From NCBI RefSeq assembly GCF_007785775.2, contig NZ_VNIK02000007.1, positions 124,001-188,000 on the forward strand: 64,000 bases of DNA. The letters run 5' to 3'. Of this stretch, positions 6,942 to 15,435 are shown piece after piece. The position numbers were made by a program, and so were the translations under genes. The first letter of the stretch is position 1; every line of letters starts with the position of its first letter. The notes under the pieces were generated by a model. It saw only the letters and a list, made by a program, of their open reading frames with translations, did not search any database and was not told where the DNA came from. The stretch is from Flagellimonas hadalis (GTDB taxonomy: Bacteria; Bacteroidota; Bacteroidia; Flavobacteriales; Flavobacteriaceae).

Positions 6942-8351
6942 ATGAAGACTACACTATATCAAAAAATTGCCGAAACATTATCAGATCAGATTCAAAGCGG
7001 CACTATAAAGACCGGGGAAAAAATGCCTTCTCTTAGAGATCTAAAGAGAGAATATGGGGTTAGTATGAACACGGTTATTCAGGCCTACCTGGAACTGGAA
7101 TCACAAGGGTTAATTATCTCCAGACCTAAATCAGGGTATTTTGTTAATTACAAACCCAATCGATTATCTGTACCCTCAACCAGTAATCCGGAAGGAATTG
7201 AGGAGCCGGAATGTGTGGAAAGCCTAATCGCTAAAGTATATACCTCATTAAATGATACCAGGATTACCCGATTCTCTTTGGGAGTACCGGAGAATGAATT
7301 GTTGCCTATAGCAAAATTGAACAAGGAACTGGTGAATGCCACGCGAAACCTTAAAGGAGGTGGAACTGAGTATGAAAATATACAGGGAAACCAAAAACTA
7401 CGCAGGGATATTGCCAGGTTCACCTATACTTGGAATGGTAATTTACAGGAGGAAGACATTATTACTACCGCAGGAGCAATGAATGCCCTTTCATTTGCAT
7501 TGATGGCACTTACCAAAAAGGGAGATACCATTGCAGTAGAAAGCCCTGTTTATTTCGGAATATTACAATTAGCAAAAAGCCTGGGACTGCACGTTATTGA
7601 ACTTCCAACAAATCCTATTACCGGGGTGGAACTGGAAGCTTTAAAAAAAGTAATTCCTAAAATTAAAACCTGTATTCTGATTTCTAATTTTAACAATCCA
7701 TTGGGGAGTTGTATGCCTGAAACACATAAAAAGGAAGTGGTTTCTATGCTAGCCAAGTATGGAATTCCTTTGATAGAAGATGATCTGTATGGAGATGTAT
7801 ATTTTGGAAGCAACCGCCCTAAGCCCTGTAAGGCGTTTGACAAAGAAGGATTGGTTTTATGGATAGGATCGGTTTCTAAAACTCTTGCTCCAGGCTATCG
7901 GGTAGGTTGGATAGCCCCCGGAAAATTCAAAGAAAAAATCATTCATCAGAAATTAATCCATACCGTTTCTTCTACAACCATAACACAAGAAGCAATTGCC
8001 AACTTTTTGGAGAAAGGACGTTATGAGAATTATTTGAGAAAGTTGCGAAAAACATTACATTCCAATAGTTTGCACTATGCCAGGGCAATAGCAGAATATT
8101 TTCCGGAGAAAACCAAAATCAGCAACCCTCAGGGAGGATTCATGTTGTGGGTAGAATTGGAAGAAAAAATAAATACTGTAGAACTATACGAAAAGGCTAT
8201 CCGCCAAAATATAAGCATTGCCCCGGGCAGGATGTCTACCTTACAAAATCAATTTAACAATTGTATGCGTCTAAGCTATGGACAACGTTGGTCAGAACAT
8301 ATAGAAGATAAACTAAAACAATTAGGAAGAATTGCTAAAAGAATGTCGTAA
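6942..8351 (+). CDS. MocR-family transcriptional regulator (GntR HTH + aminotransferase domain)
   Basis: About 469 residues from the ATG at 6942. The upstream in-frame start at 6894 adds residues that are not GntR-like and would cover the promoter. The N-terminal winged HTH reads 'MKTTLYQKIAETLSDQIQSG ... GEKMPSLRDLKREYGVS' (about 1-75). A fold-type I aminotransferase domain follows, with 'TAGAMNALSFALMAL', 'NNPLGSCMPE', 'LIEDDLYGD' and the PLP-lysine motif 'GSVSKTLAPGYRVGW'. MocR proteins bind PLP or an amino-acid-PLP adduct to control transcription. It is divergent from eamA, the likely target. Confidence 0.92.
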   Translation: MKTTLYQKIAETLSDQIQSGTIKTGEKMPSLRDLKREYGVSMNTVIQAYLELESQGLIISRPKSGYFVNYKPNRLSVPSTSNPEGIEEPECVESLIAKVYTSLNDTRITRFSLGVPENELLPIAKLNKELVNATRNLKGGGTEYENIQGNQKLRRDIARFTYTWNGNLQEEDIITTAGAMNALSFALMALTKKGDTIAVESPVYFGILQLAKSLGLHVIELPTNPITGVELEALKKVIPKIKTCILISNFNNPLGSCMPETHKKEVVSMLAKYGIPLIEDDLYGDVYFGSNRPKPCKAFDKEGLVLWIGSVSKTLAPGYRVGWIAPGKFKEKIIHQKLIHTVSSTTITQEAIANFLEKGRYENYLRKLRKTLHSNSLHYARAIAEYFPEKTKISNPQGGFMLWVELEEKINTVELYEKAIRQNISIAPGRMSTLQNQFNNCMRLSYGQRWSEHIEDKLKQLGRIAKRMS

Positions 8352-8482
8352 TTGTTAAATAATCTGTTCTATGATTTACTAGGTATAGATAGCTATTTGT
8401 AAGGACATCTTTTTATATAAAGTTTGAACTCAAAAAGCTATCTTTGTAAAAAATATTCTTGAAGCGTTTTGCTTTGAGTCCG

Positions 8483-8589
8483 GCACTGAAACTTAGGAAA
8501 TTTCGATAACAGCAGGACAACAAGTGAAGAACGCTCATGCTATTGCGTGGGCGCACTTATTGTTGTTGGGTTTCCTAAGACCTCAGTGC
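8483..8589. ncRNA. candidate structured RNA/DNA element: about 107-nt nested hairpin
   Basis: Three nested complementary blocks share one axis. They are gcactga (8483-8489) with tcagtgc (8583-8589), cttaggaaa (8492-8500) with tttcctaag (8571-8579), and an apical stem cgctcatgc (8532-8540) with gcgtgggcg (8545-8553, two G-T pairs) closed by a TATT loop. The apical stem is extended by aagtg/cactt. A TAnnTTTG-like -7 element (tatctttg, 8439-8446) lies about 40 nt upstream. It occupies the gene-free 297 bp between the MocR gene and the first element gene. It could be an ncRNA, a recombination site or a replication/transfer site; sequence alone cannot decide. Confidence 0.45.
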
Positions 8590-8648
8590 TGTAAGTTGCT
8601 GCCTGCGCTATTTTAAATCAGGCGGTATTAATCCATAAAAATATTGAT

Positions 8649-8858
8649 ATGAAAGCAGCCGCCCAGCATTTTCCCGGATTTCAATATTCAGCTTCAGAAC
8701 TCCTCAAATACATTACCGTAGCTAACGATTTTACCTTAATGCTATCCTCAGGAGAATTTATTAAATTTACTCCTATTAACGATTCATTATTTGAAGATTG
8801 GCTCATAGCAAATAAGGTTCAAAATATCAGAAAAGAAGAAGGCTGGATAACCGAATAA
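8649..8858 (+). CDS. small hypothetical protein
   Basis: A 69-residue protein not recognised to a named family. The sequence is protein-like, with a strand-strand-helix pattern ('DFTLMLSSGEFIKFTP', 'DSLFEDWLIANKVQNIR') and no membrane segment. It is the first gene after the long hairpin at 8483-8589 and converges on the 8873-9163 gene with a 14-bp gap. Position suggests an accessory gene of the mobilizable element. Confidence 0.6.
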   Translation: MKAAAQHFPGFQYSASELLKYITVANDFTLMLSSGEFIKFTPINDSLFEDWLIANKVQNIRKEEGWITE

Positions 8859-8872
8859 CCAGCCTGAATACT

Positions 8873-9163
8873 TTACTTCCCTTTTCCTAACTCATTCAAC
8901 TTTTCTTTGAGTTCAATAAGTCCGGCTTTTTCGAGATATTGACCGGCAATACTTTTCAATTCTACCAGGTTTTCTTCGGGCACATTAGATAGAAGTCCAT
9001 CATTTTTCTCATCATCTTTCACGACTAATCCACGCTCAATTACATGGTTTAGTAATAGCACATTTTTACGTGAGATCCTCAAATCAATCTTCACTGTGTC
9101 ATTCATGCCAGGGATACTTAAGATCGTATCATAAACTTTGGCTACATCATTTGTTGTCAACAT
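8873..9163 (-). CDS. hypothetical protein of the mobile element
   Basis: About 96 residues from the ATG at 9163 ('MLTTNDVAKVYDTIL'). A longer in-frame start at 9199 exists but sits close to the divergent NTPase gene. The protein is mostly helical and charged ('KIDLRISRKNVLLLNHVIERGL', 'LVELKSIAGQYLEKAGLIELKEKLNEL'). No family is recognised. It is divergent from the NTPase gene at 9237, so the short gap between them probably holds both promoters. Confidence 0.65.
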   Translation of the reverse strand: MLTTNDVAKVYDTILSIPGMNDTVKIDLRISRKNVLLLNHVIERGLVVKDDEKNDGLLSNVPEENLVELKSIAGQYLEKAGLIELKEKLNELGKGK

Positions 9164-9236
9164 AATCACACGTTTTAAATCATTCAACATTAATAACAAA
9201 AGTATTAAGAGTAAAAGAAATCATCCTCATCAAAAT

Positions 9237-9809
9237 ATGAAGGAGATAATTATTAGAACTATGAAAAACAAATCAAGCGCTATTATTATTACAGGAGGTC
9301 CCGGAATGGGAAAGACATCCGTGTTAGAACAACTTTCAGTTATGGGATATCATTCCGTTGAAGAAACCGGTAGAAGCATTATCCAAAAAGAACTGAAAAC
9401 AGATGGAAATCGTTTACCTTGGCTTGATAAAGAAGGGTTTGCAATGGCTATGTTTAAGCAATCCCTTAAAGATTTTCAAAATGTATCGGAGAAGAGTGGA
9501 TTAACATTTTTTGACCGTGGTATTCCCGATGTTATCGGATACCTAAAATTGTGCAATATTTCCATTCCTGAAACAATGTGGCAGGCAGCGAAAGAAAAGC
9601 GATACTATCCTAAGGTTTTTATTACCCCACCTTGGAAATCAATTTATGTTAATGATGCCGAGAGAAAACAGACTTTTGAAGAAGCGGTTGCCACGTATCA
9701 TATAATGAAGGAAACCTATTCTTTCTTGGGATATGAATTGGTTGAATTGCCTAAAACTACAGTTTTAAAAAGAGCAAAATTCATTCTTAATTATCTTTTA
9801 ATCTATTGA
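9237..9809 (+). CDS. AAA_28-type P-loop NTPase
   Basis: About 190 residues from the ATG at 9237; an alternative start lies at 9261. Walker A is 'ITGGPGMGKTSVLEQL', followed by 'VEETGRSIIQKE' and 'TFFDRGIPDVIGYL', the conserved middle of the AAA_28 (NadR/TTD14-like) ATPase group. The C-terminal 'FEEAVATYHIMKETYSFLGYELVELP' resembles nucleotide kinase-type lids. The physiological substrate is unknown. It sits just before the primase/mobilization block. Confidence 0.8.
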   Translation: MKEIIIRTMKNKSSAIIITGGPGMGKTSVLEQLSVMGYHSVEETGRSIIQKELKTDGNRLPWLDKEGFAMAMFKQSLKDFQNVSEKSGLTFFDRGIPDVIGYLKLCNISIPETMWQAAKEKRYYPKVFITPPWKSIYVNDAERKQTFEEAVATYHIMKETYSFLGYELVELPKTTVLKRAKFILNYLLIY

Positions 9810-9909
9810 TTACCATCCCATTCAAAATATAGAGAGGATAGGTAGAAGCCATACCACTTGTTTAACTTTACGTCAGTAAACTGAATAGTGAAGGTGAAAA
9901 TGTGTGGTT

Positions 9910-10809
9910 ATGGATTTCAGGAAACAAAAACTTTCCATTGCGGAAGCAAAAGAAATGGACATGGTTCAGTACTTGTCCTCATTAGGTCATGAACCTTCGA
10001 AAATCAGGAACAATGACTACTGGTATCATTCTCCGTTAAGGGAAGAAAATACAGCCTCATTTAAGGTAAATCGAAAGCTGAACCGATGGTATGATCATGG
10101 ACTTGGTAAGGGAGGTAATATTATCGATTTCGGAATTGAATATCATGGTTGCTCGGTTGGAGAATTTCTAAAAAAATTGGATGGTGGTTTTTCTTTTCAG
10201 AAGACCATAAAAAATATTCCCAAAATAGAAAATGCATCGGAGCATCCACTTAAAATTTTTAAAGAGGTTGAGCTTAGTTCATACACATTGACCAGCTACT
10301 TGGAACAGCGAAAAATTCCTGTTGAAATTGCAACCCAATATTGTAGGGAAGTACATTATGAACTGAATGCTAAAAGCTATTATGGAATTGGTTTTAAAAA
10401 TGATTCCGGTGGATTTGAAATACGCAATCCTTATTTCAAAGCAAGCAGTTCTCCAAAGGATATTACCACAGTAAAAAATGCCTCAGATGAGGTGGCTGTA
10501 TTCGAAGGATTTATGGATTTTCTTTCGTTCAAAAGTATCAGAGCAAATGAGGTAAATAATTCTTCTGATTTTGTTATTTTAAATTCCCTTTCCCTGTTTG
10601 AAAAAGCACGTCCGTTTCTGGAATCGCACAAATCAATACGGCTATACCTAGACAATGATGGTGCCGGGAAAAAAGTTGTCAGGGAAGCATTGTCTAATAG
10701 CAAGAAATATAACGATCATAGCAAGCTTTACCAAAACCACAAAGACCTTAATGACTGGCTTGTGTATATTGGAAAGCAGCAGAAGAAACGCTTAGGGAAT
10801 AAACTGTAA
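9910..10809 (+). CDS. Toprim-domain DNA primase-like protein
   Basis: About 299 residues from the ATG at 9910 (a GTG two codons upstream is possible). The N-terminal zinc-finger-like primase fold is 'NDYWYHSPLREENTASFKVN...WYDHGLGKGGNIIDF'; it has the spacing of a CHC2 domain but lacks the zinc cysteines, as in many Bacteroidota mobile-element primases. The Toprim part has 'EVAVFEGFMDFLSF' (acidic Glu) and 'IRLYLDNDGAGKK' (DxD-type). It probably primes replication of the transferred strand. It precedes the oriT-like region and the mob genes. Confidence 0.82.
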   Translation: MDFRKQKLSIAEAKEMDMVQYLSSLGHEPSKIRNNDYWYHSPLREENTASFKVNRKLNRWYDHGLGKGGNIIDFGIEYHGCSVGEFLKKLDGGFSFQKTIKNIPKIENASEHPLKIFKEVELSSYTLTSYLEQRKIPVEIATQYCREVHYELNAKSYYGIGFKNDSGGFEIRNPYFKASSSPKDITTVKNASDEVAVFEGFMDFLSFKSIRANEVNNSSDFVILNSLSLFEKARPFLESHKSIRLYLDNDGAGKKVVREALSNSKKYNDHSKLYQNHKDLNDWLVYIGKQQKKRLGNKL

Positions 10810-10905
10810 AAGTGTTTCTAAGCATTTTAGAAAACTTCACTATTTAGAAAATCGCCAGAATCCCTGAAAGTACATAATAAGCCTCTGGGAGACTTTGGCA
10901 AAACG

Positions 10906-10988
10906 ACGAGTTTGCAACGTTCCTGCAAACGGCAAGATGAACGGTTGTTAAACAACCGACATCTTGCTGCCTATCACTCGGAACTCGT
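10906..10988. other. candidate origin of transfer (oriT): clustered inverted repeats
   Basis: Within 83 bp there are three inverted-repeat systems. gtttgca/tgcaaac closes a 7-bp hairpin (10910-10930). gcaagatg/catcttgc encloses cggttgt/acaaccg to give a long two-part stem (10932-10967). An outer pair acgagtt (10906-10912)/aactcgt (10982-10988) spans the lot. The block lies in the 235-bp gene-free gap directly upstream of mobC and mobA, the usual location of oriT in mobilizable Bacteroidota elements. The nick site is not identified. Confidence 0.55.
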
Positions 10989-11044
10989 GGGCAGGGCGTA
11001 TAGAATGAATTTTTGAGTTTGATAACAGGATAAAGGAGAATGAG

Positions 11045-11434
11045 ATGGAAGGAAAAAAATCAAACAGGACACGCATTATCGGGTTGCGTTTAACACCCGA
11101 TGAGTATGCGAAAATCGAAAAGAAATGGCAAAACAGTACCTGCCGAAAGCTAAGTGAATATGTTCGTCACAGCCTTTTTGAAAAGCCCATTGTAACGATG
11201 TATCGCAACCAATCTGCTGATGATTTTATGGCAGAAATGGCTCAGCTTAGAAATGAACTTAACCACGTGGGCAACAACTTTAATCAGGCGGTAAAAAAAC
11301 TCCATACGCTTCAAAAAAGTACAGAATTTAAAAGCTGGCTGATTGCCTATGAAGTGGAAAAACGAACCCTGTTCAATAAGGTGGATGAGATCAAAAATCA
11401 CATCCAAAAAATGGCAGAAAAATGGTTGCAGTAA
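11045..11434 (+). CDS. mobC: plasmid mobilization relaxosome protein, MobC-like
   Basis: A 129-residue basic protein. The N-terminal part 'RIIGLRLTPDEYAKIEKKW' is a ribbon-helix-helix-like DNA-binding start. The central 'AQLRNELNHVGNNFNQAVKKLH' matches the conserved MobC motif (LNxxGxNxNQ). MobC proteins help the relaxase open the oriT. The last 13 nt overlap the start of mobA, indicating translational coupling. The preceding gap carries the oriT-like repeats. Confidence 0.87.
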   Translation: MEGKKSNRTRIIGLRLTPDEYAKIEKKWQNSTCRKLSEYVRHSLFEKPIVTMYRNQSADDFMAEMAQLRNELNHVGNNFNQAVKKLHTLQKSTEFKSWLIAYEVEKRTLFNKVDEIKNHIQKMAEKWLQ

Positions 11435-12726
11435 TCAAAACAGGGCACTCCATTCACCGCATTTTAAACTACAATGAGAACAAAGTAAAGCAGGGAGTTG
11501 CGGAATGTATCGGGGCAGGAAATTATCCGGTTGATCCGGATAAAATGAGTTTTACCATGAAGCTGAACCGCTTCTTAAAACAGATGGAATTAAATGAAAA
11601 AACAAAACGGAACAGTGTCCATATTTCACTCAATTTTGATGTTTCAGAGAGCCATTTATCAAAGCAAAAACTGCTTGAAATAGCCGATAGTTATCTGGAT
11701 AAAATCGGTTTTGGAGAACAACCTTATTTGGTCTATCAACACCACGATGCAGGGCATCCGCATATCCATTTGGTAACTACCAATATTGAAGCCGACGGCA
11801 AACGAATTGACTTGCACCATTTGGGCATTCGTAAGTCTGAACCCGCCCGGAAAGCACTGGAAAAAGAGTTTGGTTTGGTACAGGCCGAAGCTCAAAAAAA
11901 AGACAAAAATTATCAGTTAAAACCCACAGCTGTCGGCAAGGCAATGTATGGTAAATCACAAACTAAAATGGCTATCCAGAACATTCTGGAAAATGTGTTG
12001 AATCCATACAAATATACCAGTCTTCCGGAACTGAATGCAGTACTTAATCAATACAATGTAAAAGCTGAACGGGGAACAGAAAATTCAAAGGTGTATCAGA
12101 CTGGCGGATTGCTATACCGGGTACTGGATACTGATGGTAATCCGGTAGGCGTCCCTATCAAAGCCAGCTTGTTTTATAATAAACCTACCCTGAAATTTCT
12201 AGAGCAGAAATTCAAAGAAAATGTAGCAAAAAGAGCACCTTTTAAAAGACGGATAAAAAATGCTGTGGATAAGGAGTTGCTGTCAAAAAAGAAATCCATC
12301 CCGGAACTAATAAAAGCATTAGAAAAACAAGGGGTTCATATCGTACTCAGGGAAAATGCTAATGGAATTTTATACGGAATCACCTATGTGGATCACCAAA
12401 CCAAATGTGTTTTTAACGGGAGCGCTTTAGGCAAAGCCTATAGTGCCAAAGCTATTCAGGAAAGGTGTTTACTGGAAAGGGTTTCAGGACAGTATTTGCT
12501 AAGGCATCCCGACCCGAAACAAACTATTGGATTACAGCCACAGACTACCGCTGCGGCAGAAACCAAAGAAGCTGATAAAGAGATTCAATCTACTACTGTG
12601 CCAACAGGAAAGAAAAATGTATTGGAGGTTTTGACTCAAGCAGAAAACACCTCAGATTATTTACCTAATCAGCTTAAAAAGAAACGCAAAAAGAAGAAAA
12701 AAAGAAATCTGAATAATAACCAGTAA
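11422..12726 (+). CDS. mobA: relaxase/mobilization nuclease MobA
   Basis: A 434-residue MOBP-type relaxase. The three-histidine metal site is 'H112-P-H114-I-H116' in 'HHDAGHPHIHLVTTN', and the N-terminal part carries 'ILNYNENKV' typical of Bacteroidota relaxases. The protein would nick one strand at oriT and stay covalently attached. The C-terminus is very lysine-rich ('KKKRKKKKKR'), likely aiding DNA contact. It is flanked by mobC and a coupling-protein gene, forming a complete mobilization cassette without a secretion channel. Confidence 0.92.
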   Translation: MVAVIKTGHSIHRILNYNENKVKQGVAECIGAGNYPVDPDKMSFTMKLNRFLKQMELNEKTKRNSVHISLNFDVSESHLSKQKLLEIADSYLDKIGFGEQPYLVYQHHDAGHPHIHLVTTNIEADGKRIDLHHLGIRKSEPARKALEKEFGLVQAEAQKKDKNYQLKPTAVGKAMYGKSQTKMAIQNILENVLNPYKYTSLPELNAVLNQYNVKAERGTENSKVYQTGGLLYRVLDTDGNPVGVPIKASLFYNKPTLKFLEQKFKENVAKRAPFKRRIKNAVDKELLSKKKSIPELIKALEKQGVHIVLRENANGILYGITYVDHQTKCVFNGSALGKAYSAKAIQERCLLERVSGQYLLRHPDPKQTIGLQPQTTAAAETKEADKEIQSTTVPTGKKNVLEVLTQAENTSDYLPNQLKKKRKKKKKRNLNNNQ

Positions 12727-12738
12727 AAAATTTAAGCT

Positions 12739-14727
12739 ATGGCAATGCACACCGGAGAAAATGAACAGGCACTGAGAAAGATACTGGATATGACCAGGCT
12801 TATCAGTATTACCATATTAATCATCCATTTCTATTATTACTGCTACAGTGCTTTTGAACTATGGGGATGGCAAAGCACATTTAGCGACCGTATTCTAAGT
12901 AATATTTATAAGACGGGATTGTTTAGCAATTTTCACAAATCGAAATTAATTGCGCTTGGTTTTTTAGGTATATCCCTTTTAGGAGCTAAAGGGAAAAAGA
13001 ACGAAAAACTTAATTACAAAACAGCTTTTGCATACCTGATTACCGGACTGCTTATTTATTTTATCAGCTATCTGTGTATGAAGTTAAATACACCTGTAAT
13101 TACGACTGCTATTCTGTATATGGCACTAACAGGAATAGGCTTTCTTCTGGTGTTGACGGGAGGCACTTTACTTTCCCGAATTATCAGGGATAAAATCAAT
13201 AGCAAGGATATTTTTAATAAGGAAAATGAAACCTTTCCACAGGAAGAACGATTGCTGGAAAATGAATATTCCATTAATCTTCCTGCCCAATACCAATTAA
13301 AAGATAAGCAGCGGAAAAGTTGGGTCAATATCATTAATCCATTTCGGGCGATTATGGTATTGGGAACACCTGGTTCCGGTAAATCCTACTTTGTGATACG
13401 TCATGTGATTACCCAACATATCCGCAAAGGGTTTACCATGTTTGTGTACGACTTTAAGTTTGATGATCTTTCCAAAATAGCCTATAACACCTGGCTGAAA
13501 AACCAACATCGATATACCAAGCCCCCGGCATTTTATGTGATTAATTTCGATGATCTTACCTGTAGCCATCGGTGCAATCCTTTAGAGCCTTCAGCAATGA
13601 CCGATATTACCGATGCAGCAGAAAGTGCCCGTACTATTTTAATGGGGTTGAACAGGGAATGGATCAAACGTCAGGGAGACTTCTTTGTGGAATCCCCAAT
13701 CAACTTTCTAACCGCAATTATCTGGTATCTAAAAAAATACAAGGATGGGGAATTCTGCACCTTACCACATGTGATAGAATTAATGCAGGTAGATTATGAT
13801 AGCCTGTTTACATTATTACGAACCGAAAAAGAAATCGAAGTACTGATAAATCCTTTTGTTAATGCATACCTTAATGATGTTATGGAACAATTGGAAGGTC
13901 AGATCGCTTCCGCAAAAGTGGCAATGGCAAGGCTTTCATCCCCACAATTATACTATGTATTGTCAGGAAATGATTTCAATCTGGATATTAATAATCCGGA
14001 CGATCCAAAGATTGTATGTATGGGAAATAATCCGCAAAAAATACAGATCTACGGAGCAGTATTATCACTCTATGTGAACCGGCTAATCAAGCTAGTGAAC
14101 AAAAAAGGAAAGCTAAAGAGCAGTCTCATATTTGATGAGTTCCCGACTATCTATCTGAACAATATGGACAGCCTGATTGCCACTGCACGGAGCAATAAGG
14201 TTTCTACTTGTCTGGGGATTCAGGATTTTAGTCAGCTCCGCAAAGATTACGGACGTGAGCAAGCAGATGTAATTATGAATATTACAGGGAATATTGTTAG
14301 CGGTCAGGTTACGGGCGATACCGCTAAACAACTCTCCGAACGCTTTGGGAAAATCATGCAGGATAGGGAAAGTTATTCTATTAACAGCGGGGACACTTCC
14401 ATCAGCCGATCCAAACAATTGGAAGCAGCCATACCACCTTCCAAAATATCAGGGTTAAGCTCCGGTGAATTTGTGGGCATGGTGGCTGATAATCCAGATT
14501 GTAAGATTGACCTAAAAGCTTTCCATTGTGAGATTATTAATGACCATGACAGCCTTAAGCGTGAGGAACAAAATTATAAGGACATTGAAATCATCCGAAA
14601 GTTGGATTCAGGTATGGTACAGCGTAACTACTTCCAAATCAAACAGGATATTCAGGATATTATCCAATCAGAAATGGAGCGGTTGCTGAATGATCCGGGA
14701 TTGAGCCATTTGGTGGTAAAGAAATAA
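12739..14727 (+). CDS. type IV coupling protein (VirD4/TraG family, YWFCY-type)
   Basis: A 662-residue protein. Four hydrophobic N-terminal segments (about residues 15-160) are followed by a cytoplasmic motor ATPase with Walker A 'LGTPGSGKSYF' (K215) and Walker B 'KSSLIFDEFPTIY'. The 'ARSNKVSTCLGIQDFSQL' and 'IMNITGNIVSGQVTG' stretches are characteristic of TraG/VirD4 proteins. It recruits the relaxosome to a conjugation channel. No channel genes are present, so the element would borrow the T4SS of a co-resident conjugative element. Confidence 0.92.
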   Translation: MAMHTGENEQALRKILDMTRLISITILIIHFYYYCYSAFELWGWQSTFSDRILSNIYKTGLFSNFHKSKLIALGFLGISLLGAKGKKNEKLNYKTAFAYLITGLLIYFISYLCMKLNTPVITTAILYMALTGIGFLLVLTGGTLLSRIIRDKINSKDIFNKENETFPQEERLLENEYSINLPAQYQLKDKQRKSWVNIINPFRAIMVLGTPGSGKSYFVIRHVITQHIRKGFTMFVYDFKFDDLSKIAYNTWLKNQHRYTKPPAFYVINFDDLTCSHRCNPLEPSAMTDITDAAESARTILMGLNREWIKRQGDFFVESPINFLTAIIWYLKKYKDGEFCTLPHVIELMQVDYDSLFTLLRTEKEIEVLINPFVNAYLNDVMEQLEGQIASAKVAMARLSSPQLYYVLSGNDFNLDINNPDDPKIVCMGNNPQKIQIYGAVLSLYVNRLIKLVNKKGKLKSSLIFDEFPTIYLNNMDSLIATARSNKVSTCLGIQDFSQLRKDYGREQADVIMNITGNIVSGQVTGDTAKQLSERFGKIMQDRESYSINSGDTSISRSKQLEAAIPPSKISGLSSGEFVGMVADNPDCKIDLKAFHCEIINDHDSLKREEQNYKDIEIIRKLDSGMVQRNYFQIKQDIQDIIQSEMERLLNDPGLSHLVVKK

Positions 14728-14831
14728 TAGCATATTCGTTTTTTTTCCTTGGATAAGAATGACTTTTTTTGTTGTTTTCAAAATTTGAAAAACTCTACAA
14801 AATAATTTTATAGAATATTCTGTGTTTTTTA

Positions 14832-14839
14832 TAAATTTG
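14832..14839 (+). promoter_or_regulatory. candidate promoter -7 element (TAnnTTTG) of the type I RM operon
   Basis: The motif taaatttg matches the Bacteroidota -7 consensus. It lies 29 bp upstream of the first hsdS start in an AT-rich 141-bp gap after the coupling-protein gene. No other obvious promoter interrupts hsdS-hsdM-hsdS-ago, so this may drive the whole operon. The -33 element is not clear. Confidence 0.4.
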
Positions 14840-14868
14840 TAGTGAATTTGAAATAAGCTACAAATTAA

Positions 14869-15435
14869 ATGAAGGTTAAATTAGGAGATATTGCTCAATT
14901 ACAATTTGGTTTATACGTAAAGCCTAAAAGTATTGGAGATGCGGTGTATTTGCAAGCTAAGCATTTTGATGATTGGGGGAATCAAACGGATGAGGTTGAC
15001 ACTTTCGTTCAGATAGATCAAAAAAAGAAAGCTCACCTTCTTGAAGATGGAGATATTTTATTGGTTGGAAAAGGAATGAGGAACTTTGCTTGGACTTATT
15101 ATAAAGAATTTGGTCCAGCAATAGCGTCTTCAATTTTTTTTGTTATCAAACCTGACCCATTAAAAGTAATGCCCGAATTTTTAACTACCCTATTTAATAT
15201 GCCACAAACGCAGGCTTATTTCCAGACTCTTGGTGCAGGGAGTTCTATCCCTTCCATTCGTAAATCTGAATTGGAGGCTTTTGCAGTAAAGCTTCCTCCT
15301 TTGGAATTACAACAAAAAGCAATAGCTATTAAGTCCTTGCATTATAGAGATATGGAAATATCAAAACAGATTATTTTAGAAAAACAAAAAGTATATCAAG
15401 CTATCATTAAAAATATAATTTATAAAAAAGCATGA
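14869..15435 (+). CDS. hsdS: half-size type I restriction specificity subunit (single TRD HsdS)
   Basis: A 188-residue protein with one target-recognition domain (about 1-140) and one C-terminal conserved helix ('LPPLELQQKAIAIKSLHYRDMEISKQII'). The sequence 'LGAGSSIPSIRKSELEAFAVKLPPLELQQ' is the standard HsdS TRD end. A normal HsdS has two TRDs and two helices. The gene has its own start and its stop overlaps hsdM by 4 nt, so it looks like a functional half-subunit (which can dimerise) rather than a fragment. A full-length hsdS follows hsdM. Confidence 0.8.
   Translation: MKVKLGDIAQLQFGLYVKPKSIGDAVYLQAKHFDDWGNQTDEVDTFVQIDQKKKAHLLEDGDILLVGKGMRNFAWTYYKEFGPAIASSIFFVIKPDPLKVMPEFLTTLFNMPQTQAYFQTLGAGSSIPSIRKSELEAFAVKLPPLELQQKAIAIKSLHYRDMEISKQIILEKQKVYQAIIKNIIYKKA

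Noticed and set aside
14869-15435. Half-size hsdS as a pseudogene fragment
   Set aside because: It has a promoter-like element, its own ATG, a complete TRD-plus-helix unit and a translationally coupled 4-nt overlap with hsdM, so an intact half-subunit is the better reading.
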